Source: Bifidobacterium breve (GTDB lineage: Bacteria > Actinomycetota > Thermoleophilia > Solirubrobacterales > Solirubrobacteraceae). From it: a DNA stretch of 48,431 nt. The DNA lies in the NCBI GenBank assembly GCA_945878865.1, contig CAMCUD010000030.1, positions 1-48,431 of the forward strand. The letters run 5' to 3'. The position numbers were made by a program, and so were the translations under genes. Shown one piece after another: positions 1-10,497 of the stretch. Below the pieces are notes generated by a model. It had not been told where the DNA came from. It searched no databases and was given only the letters and a program-made list of their open reading frames with translations. How positions within the stretch are numbered: the first letter of the stretch is position 1; each line of letters starts with the position of its first letter.

Positions 1-714
1 GCGGAAGCCCGCGGCGACGACCGCCTGAGCCGCCCCGCCCTGCACGAGCTGGACCGCAAGCTCGACGCGATCATCAACCTCGACGGCGGGTTCTTCGTCG
101 AAGCGGGCGGCAATGACGGCTTCACCCAGTCCAACACCTACTGGCTCGAGCGCTTCCGCGGCTGGCGCGGCATGCTCGTCGAGCCGATGCCCGAGCTCGC
201 CGCCGAGGCCCGCCTCGAGCGTCCCGGCACGCCGGTGATCCAGGCCGCGCTCGTCGCCCCCGACCATGACGGAGCGACGGTGCGCATGGTCTTCGGCGAC
301 CTCATGACCACCGTCGCCGGCACCCACGACGGCGACGAGGCCGGCTGGACCTCCGCCGGACTCGCCCTCGGCTGGCGTGACCCGCGGGAGGAGGACGTCC
401 CCGCCCGCACGTTGAGCGACATCCTCGACGAGGTCGGCGCGCCGGAGATCGATCTGCTGTCCCTCGACGTCGAGGGTTACGAGGCCACCGCCCTGCGCGG
501 GCTCGACCTCGACCGCCACGCCCCGCGCTTCCTCGTCATCGAGATGCACGACATCGACGTCATGCGCAGCGAGATCGAGGAGGTGCTCGGCGACGGCTAC
601 GTCTTCGGCGAACGCCTGTCGCCCGTGGACGTCCTCTACGTCCGAGCGGATGTCGCGGCGAGCACCGCGTCGTACGCGTCGGCGAGCCGCCCCGCCATCG
701 CCTCGACCGAGTAG
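1..714 (+). CDS. FkbM-family SAM methyltransferase, 5' end missing
   Basis: The reading frame is open from the first base of the window, so the start lies outside; 237 residues are visible. An SAM-binding region is seen near visible residues 26-58 (GGFFVEAGGNDG, then YWLERF and a GMLVEP segment). The FkbM signature IDLLSLDVEGYEA is about 90 residues before the end. FkbM enzymes O-methylate sugars and polyketides, so with the glycosyltransferases next to it this probably methylates a sugar of the surface polysaccharide. The last roughly 25 residues (after DVLYVRA) are Ala/Ser-rich and lie antisense to the 3' end of the convergent glycosyltransferase, so they are probably a non-conserved read-through tail. 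Confidence 0.88.
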   Translation, partial: AEARGDDRLSRPALHELDRKLDAIINLDGGFFVEAGGNDGFTQSNTYWLERFRGWRGMLVEPMPELAAEARLERPGTPVIQAALVAPDHDGATVRMVFGDLMTTVAGTHDGDEAGWTSAGLALGWRDPREEDVPARTLSDILDEVGAPEIDLLSLDVEGYEATALRGLDLDRHAPRFLVIEMHDIDVMRSEIEEVLGDGYVFGERLSPVDVLYVRADVAASTASYASASRPAIASTE

Positions 715-1814
715 CGCTGCAACAGCGTCTCCGGGTACGCCACACGCGTGCCCGGCGGGCGTGACAGCGGCCCGGCCGCCAGCGCGCGGGCGATCCCCAT
801 GTAGTCGCCGGGGGCGACGAGCGTTCCCGTCCCGTCGAGCACCTCGGGGATCGCGCCACTCGTGCTCGCGACGATGTCCAGCCCGGCGGCCATCGCCTCC
901 GCGAGGACGTAGCCGAACTGCTCCTCCCAGAACGCCCGGGGAAGGTCGAAGACATGCAGCTGCGAGGTCGCCGACGGCAGCGACGCGAGCACCATCGCCG
1001 ACGCGGCCGCGAACGTCGCGGGCATCTCGTCGTACGGGACGCCGCGGATCTCAACGAACTCGCCGAGCCCGAGCTCCTCGGCGTAGGCGCGCAGTCGCGC
1101 CTCCTCCGGGCCGTGGCCGATGAGGAGCACCCGCGGCCGGACCGATTCCCCGACGAGGCCGCGGTGCAACGCGGCCACGGCGCGCAGGACGTCGTGGTGG
1201 CCCTTCTCCCAGACCAGCCGGCCCGGCGACAGGATCACGTGCTCGGAAGGCGCGGGGGCGTCGCGTGCGGAGAATCGCTCGAGGTCCACCCCGGCCTGAT
1301 TGATGCGGATCTTCTCCGCCGGCACGCCTTCGAGCAGCAGCCCGTCGCGGGCGCGCTCGGTGGCGGCGAGGAAGAGATCGGTGGCGGCGATGACCTCGTC
1401 GCGCCACCCCTTGGCCTGCGCGTTGCGGAACGTCGTGCCGAGCGGCAGGGTCTCCCAGACGGTCTGCACGAGCTGGAACCGGCCGCCGGCGAGCTTGCGC
1501 CGTGCCGCGTCCGCGCTGAACCAATAGGAGAGTTCCTCGGCGTGCACGACGTCGGCCCGCGCGAAGGCCGCGTCCGCCGCGTCCCCGGTGTAGCGATCGC
1601 CGACGACACGGGTCAGCAGATCGCCCACGCGACCGGACGGGAACCGGTCGCGCCGCGTCTGCACCGCGACCTCGGCGAGGCCCGCACCGGATGTGTCGTA
1701 GGCGTTCGGCCCGGTGCGCAGTAGCTCGACCTCGTAGCGGTCAGGCAGCAGCGTCCAGGGGCGCAGCTCCCACGGGGTGGCCTGATGGCCGCGGACGACG
1801 AGGACGCGAGGCAC
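636..1814 (-). CDS. Glycosyltransferase family 4 (GT-B), group 1
   Basis: A 392-residue protein of normal GT4 length starting at a GTG. The C-terminal donor-binding half has SPGRLVWEKGHHD followed by an EX7E-type motif in EQFGYVLAEAMAAG, as in retaining GT4 sugar transferases that act at the cytoplasmic membrane face. It is the last gene of a leftward operon (methyltransferase, GT4, flippase, this gene) and starts 12 bp after the flippase stop. Its 3' end overlaps the convergent FkbM gene by 79 bp. A TAGCCT box lies 9 nt upstream of the start, but the operon layout makes read-through transcription equally likely. Donor and acceptor sugars cannot be told from sequence. Confidence 0.9.
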   Translation of the reverse strand: MPRVLVVRGHQATPWELRPWTLLPDRYEVELLRTGPNAYDTSGAGLAEVAVQTRRDRFPSGRVGDLLTRVVGDRYTGDAADAAFARADVVHAEELSYWFSADAARRKLAGGRFQLVQTVWETLPLGTTFRNAQAKGWRDEVIAATDLFLAATERARDGLLLEGVPAEKIRINQAGVDLERFSARDAPAPSEHVILSPGRLVWEKGHHDVLRAVAALHRGLVGESVRPRVLLIGHGPEEARLRAYAEELGLGEFVEIRGVPYDEMPATFAAASAMVLASLPSATSQLHVFDLPRAFWEEQFGYVLAEAMAAGLDIVASTSGAIPEVLDGTGTLVAPGDYMGIARALAAGPLSRPPGTRVAYPETLLQRYSVEAMAGRLADAYDAVLAATSART

Positions 1815-1826
1815 GGGGCGGTGAGG

Positions 1827-3302
1827 CTACCGCCGCGCCGTGGCGCCGAGCGGCCCGGGGACGTGCTCGAGGACCTCGTCGGGCACCGCGCGGAACAGCA
1901 GCAGGGCGACGCCGTAGACGACGAGGCCCAGCACGGTGGCGATCACGGCGGGGACCGGCACGAGCAGACCGGCGGCGAGCCCGAGCGCCAGCGGCGGGAT
2001 CGCCCGGACGACCCGGCCGACCTGCGGTCGCATGGCCCCGTGGATCCGCGACAGGGCGACGACGTAGCCGATGGCCAGCGTCAGCTCGCCGAGCACCGTC
2101 GCGAACGCCGCGCCCTTCGCCCCGTGGGCTGAGGCGAGGATGAGCACCGTCGTCGCGCTGACCGTCATCGCGATGACGTTGGCGATGATCATCGCCCGGT
2201 GGCGATGGACCGCCAGCAGGGTGAAGCCCCACGTGGCGATGACGAACGTCAGCGCGAGCGCCACGCCCTGGATCTGCAGGACCGGCACGGCGTCGGCGTA
2301 CTCCGGGCCGGCGACGACGGCGATGATCGGCTTGGCGCCCAGCACGCAGAGCAGGAGCGCCGCGCCGCCGAGGATCGCCGTCCCCTCGAAGAGTCGCTGC
2401 GTGGCGTAGGCGAGGCGGTCGCGGTCGTCGCGAGCCGCGCGGGAAAGGAGCGGGAACGCCGTCGTCACCAGGATCCCCGGCACTGCCGCGACGATGATGT
2501 AGACGCGGAACGACGCGGCGAACAGGCCCGTCTGGAACGCCGTCGTCACGAGCTCGGTGAGCACGAGCGCGGTGTAGATGTAGAGCTGACCGACGGCGAC
2601 GGCGAGCGCGAAGACGAGCGTCGGCCGGATGAGCGCGAGCCACTGCTGCAGATCGAACGACGGCCGCAGCGAGATGACCCCGCGCACGAGAATCGCCGTG
2701 ACGATCACAAGCGCGCCCTGCACCGGGATCGTCACGCCGTAGAACGGCAGGAGCGCCGCGCCCGCGACGACGAGCAGCGCGTACAGGCCGGTCTGCCCGA
2801 CCTGACGCAGCAGGTCGAGCGCGGTGGTCGTCCCGATCTTCAGCTGGGTCATGAGGGGGATCGCGAGTGTGCCCTGCATCATCCCGAGCAGGACACCCGC
2901 ACCCATGAGCGCAGTGCCGAGCACCATCGTCTCGTCGTAGCCGAGGACCACCGCGACGATCACGGCGAGCGTCACGCCCGCGACCGTGCTGGCGATGCGC
3001 AGGCCGAGCAAGACGGCCATGAACCGTTCGCGATCCTCGCCCTTGCGCTGGGAGAACTCGCGGATGCCGAGCGGCGCCATCCCGAGGTCGGTGATCGTCT
3101 GCACGATCGTCACGAGCGCGAGGACGGTCTGGAACTGGCCGAAGTCGTCGGGCCCGAGGTAGCGCGTGACGAGCGCAACGCCGACGACGGCCAAGAGCGT
3201 GACGACGACGAACCCCGTCACCTTTACGGCGCCGCCGCGCACAATGCGCCGACCCGCCTCCGGGGTGTCCAGGACGTCCGCGGATGCAGCGGAATCGGCC
3301 AT
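1827..3302 (-). CDS. Oligosaccharide flippase (Wzx/MATE-like polysaccharide exporter)
   Basis: A 491-residue, strongly hydrophobic protein with 12-14 predicted membrane segments starting near residue 28 (GAVKVTGFVVVTLLAVVGVA). This is the usual size and shape of a Wzx-type lipid-linked repeat-unit flippase of the MVF/MATE superfamily. The motif RYLGPDDFGQFQT after the first helix is typical of this family. The frame is open further upstream, but I chose the ATG at 3302 (MADSAASAD) because the longer form would run into the preceding glycosyltransferase. It lies 13 bp downstream of that gene in a leftward operon. It would move the undecaprenyl-linked unit across the membrane. Confidence 0.9.
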   Translation of the reverse strand: MADSAASADVLDTPEAGRRIVRGGAVKVTGFVVVTLLAVVGVALVTRYLGPDDFGQFQTVLALVTIVQTITDLGMAPLGIREFSQRKGEDRERFMAVLLGLRIASTVAGVTLAVIVAVVLGYDETMVLGTALMGAGVLLGMMQGTLAIPLMTQLKIGTTTALDLLRQVGQTGLYALLVVAGAALLPFYGVTIPVQGALVIVTAILVRGVISLRPSFDLQQWLALIRPTLVFALAVAVGQLYIYTALVLTELVTTAFQTGLFAASFRVYIIVAAVPGILVTTAFPLLSRAARDDRDRLAYATQRLFEGTAILGGAALLLCVLGAKPIIAVVAGPEYADAVPVLQIQGVALALTFVIATWGFTLLAVHRHRAMIIANVIAMTVSATTVLILASAHGAKGAAFATVLGELTLAIGYVVALSRIHGAMRPQVGRVVRAIPPLALGLAAGLLVPVPAVIATVLGLVVYGVALLLFRAVPDEVLEHVPGPLGATARR

Positions 3303-3315
3303 CAGCCGGGTCAGG

Positions 3316-4431
3316 CTAGACGAGCGTCCGGTGATACACCGCGAGTGTCTCCTGGGCGCAGCGCGCCCAGGTGAACTGCGCGGCCCGCGTCGGGCCGGCG
3401 TCCGCGAGCCGGGCGCGCAGCGTCTCATCGGTCAGCAGCGCCCGGATCGCGCCAGCGATCGCATCGACCGAGGTGGGATCGAACGTCACCGCGGCGTCGC
3501 CGGCGACCTCCCCGGGAGCGGAGTCCGCCGAGCAGGCCACCGGGACACGGCGGGCCATCGCTTCCAGGACGGGGAGGCCAAATCCCTCGACGAGCGAGGG
3601 CAGGACGAAGGCGGCGGCCGCGGCGTAGAGGCCCTCGAGGTCAGCGGCTTCGATGAATCCTGGAATGACGACCGTCTCGGTGACACCAGCCCGCTCGGCG
3701 GCGGCGCGGACGGCGGCCTCACCCTCCGGGTTCGGTGGGCCCGGCAGGACGAGCACCGCGCCGGGCACGTCGGCGGCGGCGAACGCCTCGACGAGCCGCT
3801 CCAGGTTGCGGTGCGGCTTCTTCTGCCCGACGTTCAGCACGATCGGCCCGTCGCCGAGCCCGAGCCGCGCCCGCAGCTCCGCCTCGCCCGTGATCACCCC
3901 GGCCGCCGGGGTCCCGTACCCCAGCGGGATCGCATGCAGCCGATCCGCGGGAACCCCGAGCCGCTCGCGCACCTCGTCGCCGGCGGCCTGCGAGATCGCG
4001 ATGACCTCGTGCGCGCGCCGCACGACGATCGGCACCTCACGCCGCCACAGCCGGTGGGTGAACGTGTCCTCCGGATGGCTGATCCACACCGTGTCGGGGA
4101 TCGTCACGACCCGCTTCGCGCGACTCGCCAGCGGGCCCGTCATCGCGACCGAGTGGATGACGTCCGCGCCGCGGCGGTCGGCCATCGGACCGAGCACCGT
4201 CAGCTCGGTGACGGACCGCAGACCGGGACGGCCCAGTCGCGGCAGCGCGACGAGTTCCGCCGCCGCTGCCCAGTCCTCGCCGGACAGCTTCGCGTGGCCT
4301 TCGGGGTTGAGGTAGACGGTCAGCCGCGGCGCGTCGGCCCGGCGCAGCAACTCCCGGCAGAGCTCCCGCAGATACGTCTCGACGCCGCCCATCGGCGGTG
4401 ACAGAAAGACCGCGTTGATCGCGACGTGCAT
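3316..4431 (-). CDS. Glycosyltransferase family 4 (GT-B), group 1
   Basis: A 371-residue GT4 enzyme. The N terminus has FLSPPMGGVETYLREL, the Gly-rich acceptor-side loop seen in GT4 enzymes. The C-terminal domain carries NVGQKKPHRNLERLVEAF and the donor-site motif PSLVEGFGLPVLEAMA with its EX7E pair. The ATG starts immediately after the TAG of the upstream methyltransferase, with no spacer, so the two are probably translationally coupled. It belongs to the four-gene leftward operon that includes the flippase. The most similar well-known enzymes are mannosyl/rhamnosyl transferases, but specificity is not readable here. Confidence 0.9.
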   Translation of the reverse strand: MHVAINAVFLSPPMGGVETYLRELCRELLRRADAPRLTVYLNPEGHAKLSGEDWAAAAELVALPRLGRPGLRSVTELTVLGPMADRRGADVIHSVAMTGPLASRAKRVVTIPDTVWISHPEDTFTHRLWRREVPIVVRRAHEVIAISQAAGDEVRERLGVPADRLHAIPLGYGTPAAGVITGEAELRARLGLGDGPIVLNVGQKKPHRNLERLVEAFAAADVPGAVLVLPGPPNPEGEAAVRAAAERAGVTETVVIPGFIEAADLEGLYAAAAAFVLPSLVEGFGLPVLEAMARRVPVACSADSAPGEVAGDAAVTFDPTSVDAIAGAIRALLTDETLRARLADAGPTRAAQFTWARCAQETLAVYHRTLV

Positions 4432-6023
<1,592 letters not shown>

Positions 6024-6041
6024 TCGAGGCGGGATGCGGGC

Positions 6042-6064
6042 CGTGGCGACGCCCCGTCGCCACG
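6042..6064. terminator. Bidirectional hairpin terminator between convergent genes
   Basis: A perfect 9-bp inverted repeat (CGTGGCGAC at 6042-6050, GTCGCCACG at 6056-6064) with a 5-nt loop lies between the stop codons of gmd and the convergent secreted-protein gene. There is no U-tract on either side, as is common in high-GC actinobacteria. Confidence 0.6.
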
Positions 6065-6068
6065 ACGC

Positions 6069-7325
6069 TCATCGGCGAAGCTCTGTGCGTCCGAGACGCG
6101 CGACGCGGAGCCGCCCGCGGTCCGGCCACGATGCGACGAGCTCGTCTCCGTCGACATCCAGCGTGACCGGGCCGGCCGGGTAGGCAGATGACGACTGCCG
6201 GGAGAGCGTGATGATGCGCCAACCCCGGCCCGGGCGGCCTACCGCGAGCCGCACCCGCCGGAGGGCTCCGGTCGCCTCGCGCCAGATGACGGCCGTCCGC
6301 TTCCCGTATGTCACCGTCTCCTGCTCGCCCACGCGCTGCGCCAGCCGCTCCGGGGTGGGCGCGGGCGTCCCGGCAATCACCGTCGTCGTCAAGAGGGTCG
6401 AAGAGGCGTGCCACTCGGCGCCCCTGCTGGCGCTCTCGTAGCGCCCGTCGAGCCAGGTGACATCGAGGCTGGTGCCGGCACCGGTCGGCGCCGAGACCCC
6501 GGGGCCCCAGAGGTGGCTGACGCCCGGCCCACCGGTGAAGGCGCCCGTCGCCAGCACACCGGCCTCGACGAAGGGCCCCCCAGCGCGCTGCAGACCGGTC
6601 AGCACCATGCCCTCGGGGCGGGACTGCGCGAATGCGATCGCGCTGCGCCTGCGGGCGCTCGCAAATGCGGCGACCTCCCCGGGCACGGAAGGTTCCGCTG
6701 TGGCACGAACGATCAGGGAGTTCTCGGGGACGTCAAAGATCTCCGTGCGCATCTCGCGGCCTTCGCTGAGTGTGCGTGTAAGCAGCATCCGGCCGTCGGC
6801 GGAGGTCTCCAGGCGTGGCGTGCCCCCGAACACCGACCCGGGTGGCGGCGCGATCTGCTCGGTCCGCGCTGCGGCGCCGCGGCGCAGGCGCGTCACGCGG
6901 ATGCCGCCGCCAGGCAGGCGATCGGCGAAGACGACGGTTCCCGCGGGACTGACGGCGAGCGCAGCGCCGATCGGGTCGGGTGTCGCGACAGAGATCCGTG
7001 GACCCCACGCGTCGGCGCGGAGTACGCGAAGCTCCGCCGCGCCGGGCGTGAGGGAGGCCACCGCCAGCGTCCCGGTGGACCCCGCGGCCGCGAGCGTCCC
7101 GACCGTGCCCTCGCGAAGAACCCGCCGATCTGGGTTCCATCGCCGTCCGTCCCAGATGCGCACGTGGAGCCCGTCTCCGGGCCTGGGGACGGCAGCGATA
7201 GTCCGTCCACCGCCGGACGCGGTCGTTCCACCGCCCTTCCACACGATGGTGCCAGGGTCGGCTGTGGCGAGAGCGGGAACCGCGGCCATCGCAAGAAGGA
7301 CCACGGCGGCGGAATGACGGATCAT
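6069..7325 (-). CDS. Secreted beta-propeller-like protein of unknown function
   Basis: A 418-residue protein that starts with a signal peptide (MIRHSAAVVLLAMAAVPALA, cleavage likely after ATA). The remainder consists of short beta-rich repeats, each with a Gly/Ala turn and a conserved small-hydrophobic pattern (GRTIAAVPRPGDG, AALAVSPAGTVVFAD, TSADGRMLLTRT), suggesting a beta-propeller of the PD40/TolB type. I chose the ATG at 7325; the longer frame overlaps the upstream gene. It follows the second Gmd paralogue by 49 bp and is probably co-transcribed with it. No catalytic motif is visible. It may bind or sense polysaccharide outside the membrane, but that is inference from position alone. Confidence 0.7.
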   Translation of the reverse strand: MIRHSAAVVLLAMAAVPALATADPGTIVWKGGGTTASGGGRTIAAVPRPGDGLHVRIWDGRRWNPDRRVLREGTVGTLAAAGSTGTLAVASLTPGAAELRVLRADAWGPRISVATPDPIGAALAVSPAGTVVFADRLPGGGIRVTRLRRGAAARTEQIAPPPGSVFGGTPRLETSADGRMLLTRTLSEGREMRTEIFDVPENSLIVRATAEPSVPGEVAAFASARRRSAIAFAQSRPEGMVLTGLQRAGGPFVEAGVLATGAFTGGPGVSHLWGPGVSAPTGAGTSLDVTWLDGRYESASRGAEWHASSTLLTTTVIAGTPAPTPERLAQRVGEQETVTYGKRTAVIWREATGALRRVRLAVGRPGRGWRIITLSRQSSSAYPAGPVTLDVDGDELVASWPDRGRLRVARLGRTELRR

Positions 7326-7374
7326 GGAAGGTACGACGGATCTCGACCAGCGAAGTCTCGCTGACTGATCCGGC

Positions 7375-8334
7375 TCACCCCGACAGCTCCGCGAGATCGG
7401 CCTCCACCATCTCGCGGATCGTCTCCTCAAAGCTCGTCTCCAGCTCCCACCCGAGCACCTCGCGCGCCCGGCTGGGATCGCCCACCGGCGGCGTCGCCTC
7501 CGGCGCCCGCACGAACGCCGGGTTCACCGTGACGTGGTCGCGCCAGTCCAGCCCGACCACGTCGAACGCCGCCGACACGAGATCCTCGACCGTGCGCCCG
7601 ACGCCGCTCGCGAACACGTAGTCCCCGGGCTCGTCGTGCTGGAGCGCCAACCATGCGCCGCGCACGACGTCGCGCGCATGGCACCAGTCGCGCACCGCAT
7701 CCATCGACCCCAGCTCCAACTCCGACTGGCGGCCGAGCTTGATCGCCGCCGCGCCCCGCGTCACCTTGCGCGGCAGGAAGTGCTCGGGCCGACGCGGCGA
7801 CTCGTGGTTGAACGTGATCCCCGAGCACGCGAACAGGCCGTGGTGCGCACGCATGACCCGGACCATGCCGTGCGCTGCAAGCTTGGCCACGCCGTAGGGC
7901 GCCCGCGGCCGACACGGAGAGTCTTCGTTCTGGGGCGACTCACCCGCATCGCCGAAGATTTCGCTAGAAGTTGCTACGTGAACCTTGATCGATCGGTCGA
8001 TCTCAAGCACTGCGGCGAGGATCGTCGACGTCGCGCCTGCGATGGCGGCGATCGTCGACGTCGGGTCCTCCCAGGAGGCCGGCACGAACGTCGGCGCGGC
8101 CAGGTGGTACAGCTCGTCCGGGCGCACCTCGGCGATCGCGCGGCGAAGCGACGCGGGGTCGAGCAGGTCCCCCTGGACGAGCTCGATGCGGTCCTCCACA
8201 TCTCTGAGAGTTGGGTGAGACTCGTCCGGATCCCTGCGGACCAGCCCCACCACGTCGTAGTCTTTGGCGACCAGCAACTCGGCGAGGTAGGAGCCGTCCT
8301 GCCCGCCGATGCCGGTGATGAGCGCTCGCGTCAC
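7375..8334 (-). CDS. GDP-mannose 4,6-dehydratase paralogue (extended SDR)
   Basis: A 319-residue protein starting at GTG. It retains the Gmd framework: [12 protein letters not shown] (residues 8-19), the catalytic TSSE (122-125) followed by Y147-x3-K151 (APYGVAK), [17 protein letters not shown], and RDWCHARDVVRGAW. It differs from the other copy in the nucleotide-loop region and at many surface positions. It may therefore be a true second Gmd, or an enzyme with a related role such as GDP-6-deoxy-4-keto-mannose reductase, as some reductases (RMD) resemble Gmd. The intact SSE/YxxxK set cannot separate these. It is first in a leftward pair with the secreted propeller protein, and a TAGGCT box lies 6 nt before the start. 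Confidence 0.85.
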   Translation of the reverse strand: MTRALITGIGGQDGSYLAELLVAKDYDVVGLVRRDPDESHPTLRDVEDRIELVQGDLLDPASLRRAIAEVRPDELYHLAAPTFVPASWEDPTSTIAAIAGATSTILAAVLEIDRSIKVHVATSSEIFGDAGESPQNEDSPCRPRAPYGVAKLAAHGMVRVMRAHHGLFACSGITFNHESPRRPEHFLPRKVTRGAAAIKLGRQSELELGSMDAVRDWCHARDVVRGAWLALQHDEPGDYVFASGVGRTVEDLVSAAFDVVGLDWRDHVTVNPAFVRAPEATPPVGDPSRAREVLGWELETSFEETIREMVEADLAELSG

Positions 8335-8340
8335 GCGGGC

Positions 8341-8346
8341 AGCCTA
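8341..8346 (-). promoter_or_regulatory. -10 box for Gmd paralogue
   Basis: TAGGCT on the minus strand, 6 nt upstream of the GTG at 8334. With no Shine-Dalgarno sequence between them, this fits a leaderless transcript. The 48-bp divergent gap to the WecB gene holds nothing else recognisable. Confidence 0.4.
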
Positions 8347-8382
8347 TGAAAGACAGCAACCTCCGGCGGTCCGCGCCGTTGG

Positions 8383-9234
8383 ATGTCACGCATGCCCCCC
8401 GATCCCCGCACCGCGCAGCCCGACGTGCAGCCTGAGCCGGCGCCCCTGCCGGCGCCGCCGGCGACGCCTGAGAAGGTCGGGGTGCTCGGCGTCCCCGTCG
8501 CGCTCACCACGTACGACCACACAATGGACTGGATCGACGGGATGGTCGCGGCGCAGGCCAAGGGCTACGTGTGCGTCGCCGCGGTCCACACGATCATGGC
8601 CTTCTCCGAGGACGAGGGGCTCAAGGACGCCGTCCTGCACTCCTCGATGGTCGTCCCGGACGGGCAGCCGATCGTCTGGGCGCTCAAGGCGCTCGGCCAT
8701 CCGCTCCCCGACCGCGTGTACGGCCCGACGCTCATGGCGAAGTCGTGCGAGCGCGCAGCCAGGACCGGCCAGCGCATCTTCCTCTACGGCGGGCGCAACG
8801 AGGGCGCGCTCGTGCAGCTCACCCTGAATCTCCGCCGCCAGTACCCGGGCATCCGCATCGTCGGGGGCTACTCGCCGCCGTACCGCCCGCTGAGCGACGA
8901 CGAGGAGCAGCAGGTCATCGACATGATCGACGGCTCGGGCGCGGACGTCGTCTGGGTCGGCATCGGCGTGCCCAAGCAGGAGAAGTGGATGCGCGCGATG
9001 CGCGACAAGCTCCAGGCCCCGGTGTTCGTCGGCGTCGGCGCGGCGTTCGACTTCCACGCCGGCCTCATTCCCCAGGCACCGCCCACGCTTCAGCGCTTCG
9101 GCTTGGAGTGGGCGTTCCGCCTGGCGCAGGAGCCCGGGCGGCTGTGGAAGCGCTACGCGAAGTACAACCCGCTCTTCGTGCTCGGGTTCGTCCGGCAGTA
9201 CGCGGGCCAGCGGCTCCGGCGCCGCACGCGTTAG
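8383..9234 (+). CDS. WecB/TagA/CpsF family glycosyltransferase (GT26)
   Basis: A 283-residue protein with a Pro-rich N-terminal tail (residues 1-30) followed by a complete GT26 domain. Family marks are VCVAAVHTIMAFSED, VVPDGQPIVWALKALG, VYGPTLM, FLYGGRNEG and the signature WVGIGVPKQEKWM (near residues 189-201). GT26 enzymes add a second sugar (often N-acetylmannosaminuronic acid or ManNAc) to an undecaprenyl-diphosphate sugar at the membrane. Two in-frame ATGs (8383, 8392) are possible starts. It heads a rightward operon with a UDP-sugar dehydrogenase, an SDR and DUF488. A UDP-ManNAc dehydrogenase next to a WecB-type transferase would be a logical donor/transferase pair. Confidence 0.92.
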   Translation: MSRMPPDPRTAQPDVQPEPAPLPAPPATPEKVGVLGVPVALTTYDHTMDWIDGMVAAQAKGYVCVAAVHTIMAFSEDEGLKDAVLHSSMVVPDGQPIVWALKALGHPLPDRVYGPTLMAKSCERAARTGQRIFLYGGRNEGALVQLTLNLRRQYPGIRIVGGYSPPYRPLSDDEEQQVIDMIDGSGADVVWVGIGVPKQEKWMRAMRDKLQAPVFVGVGAAFDFHAGLIPQAPPTLQRFGLEWAFRLAQEPGRLWKRYAKYNPLFVLGFVRQYAGQRLRRRTR

Positions 9235-9249
9235 CCTGAGCCGTCTGTC

Positions 9250-10497
9250 ATGGCAGACGTCGCCGTCATCGGAGTGGGCCGGATCGGCCTGCCCCTCGCT
9301 CTCAGCTTCGCCGATCGCGGGCTCTCCGTCATCGGGGTCGACAAGGACCCGGAGCGCATGGCCGCGATCCGCCAGCGCCGTATGCCGTTCCAGGAGGAGG
9401 GCGCGCAGGCGCTGCTCGAGCGCGTCGACCTCACGCTGACCGACCGCGTCGCCGACGCGGCCCAGGCCGACGCGATCGTGCTCACGCTGGGCACGCCGTC
9501 GTTCAGCCACATCGAGATCGACATCCGCGACATCCGCAGCGCGCTCGACGACCTGCTGCCCCACCTGCGCGCGGGCCAGACGATCATCCTGCGCTCCACC
9601 GTCGCGCCGGGCACCACGGACTTCGTCGCGGGCTACCTGGCCAAGCACCGCGACTTCGTCGTCGGCGAGGACATCTTCGTCGCGCACGTCCCCGAGCGGA
9701 TCGCGGCCGGCCGGTTCCTGGAGGAGATCGACACGCTGCCGTGCATCGTCGGCGGGGTCGGTGAGCGCTCGGGCGAGAAGGCCGCCGAACTCTTCGGGGT
9801 CTTCGCCGCGCCGATGGTGCAGACCTCGCCCGTCCAGGCCGAGCTCGCGAAGATCTGGACGAACATCCTGCGCTACGCGACGTTCGCCCTGCCCAACCTC
9901 CTGATGATGGACTGTGAGCAGTACGGCGCGAACGTCTTCGAGGTCATCGACCTCATCAACCGCGACTACCCGCGCGGCGGCATCAAGATGCCGGGCCTCA
10001 CGGCCGGGACCTGCCTGCGCAAGGACTTCGCCTTCAGCGAGGAGCGCTCCAACGCGCCCGGCATGCTGCTGGCCGTCAGCCGCGTCAACGAGTCCGTGCC
10101 GCTGTTCCTCGTCGAGGGGATGAAGCGCCGGCTCGGCGGCCTGGCGGGCAAGAAGGTCGCGGTGCTCGGTCTCGCGTTCAAGTCCGGAACGGACGACGAG
10201 CGCGACTCGCTGAGCCACAAACTCATCCGCCTGCTCGAGCGTGAGCTTGCCGACGTCGCGATCAGCGATCCGCACGTCGTGACGCCGACACTCCCGCTCG
10301 AAGAGGCCGTCGCGGACGCCGACGCGATCGTCGTCGCGACGAACCACGCGGAGTTCTCCGGCCTGGAGAACCTGCGCCGGGTCGCGGCGCTCGCCGGCGA
10401 CCCGCTCATCGTCGACCCGTGGAACGCCTTCGGCGCCGCGCAGGTCTTCGCGTACGCCAACGAGCTGTCGGTCCTGGGAGCGGAAGTCCAGTCATGA
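9250..10497 (+). CDS. Nucleotide-sugar dehydrogenase (UDP-glucose/UDP-ManNAc dehydrogenase family)
   Basis: A 415-residue three-domain protein that oxidises a UDP-hexose to the uronic acid with two NAD+. The N-terminal Rossmann domain has VIGVGRIGLPLALSFA (6-21). The central domain has the catalytic Lys201 and Asn205 in ELAKIWTN, and the catalytic thiol is C255 in TAGTCLRKD. The C-terminal domain begins at VAVLGLAFKSGTDDERDS. The overall pattern is closer to the WecC/UDP-ManNAc dehydrogenase side than to UDP-glucose dehydrogenase, because of the neighbouring WecB-type transferase and short C terminus, but this is not certain. It ends in an ATGA overlap with the next SDR gene. Confidence 0.9.
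   Translation: MADVAVIGVGRIGLPLALSFADRGLSVIGVDKDPERMAAIRQRRMPFQEEGAQALLERVDLTLTDRVADAAQADAIVLTLGTPSFSHIEIDIRDIRSALDDLLPHLRAGQTIILRSTVAPGTTDFVAGYLAKHRDFVVGEDIFVAHVPERIAAGRFLEEIDTLPCIVGGVGERSGEKAAELFGVFAAPMVQTSPVQAELAKIWTNILRYATFALPNLLMMDCEQYGANVFEVIDLINRDYPRGGIKMPGLTAGTCLRKDFAFSEERSNAPGMLLAVSRVNESVPLFLVEGMKRRLGGLAGKKVAVLGLAFKSGTDDERDSLSHKLIRLLERELADVAISDPHVVTPTLPLEEAVADADAIVVATNHAEFSGLENLRRVAALAGDPLIVDPWNAFGAAQVFAYANELSVLGAEVQS

Noticed and set aside
8386-10347. A 653-codon minus-strand frame over WecB and the sugar dehydrogenase
   Set aside because: Covers two genes with complete catalytic motifs; composition typical of an antisense frame.
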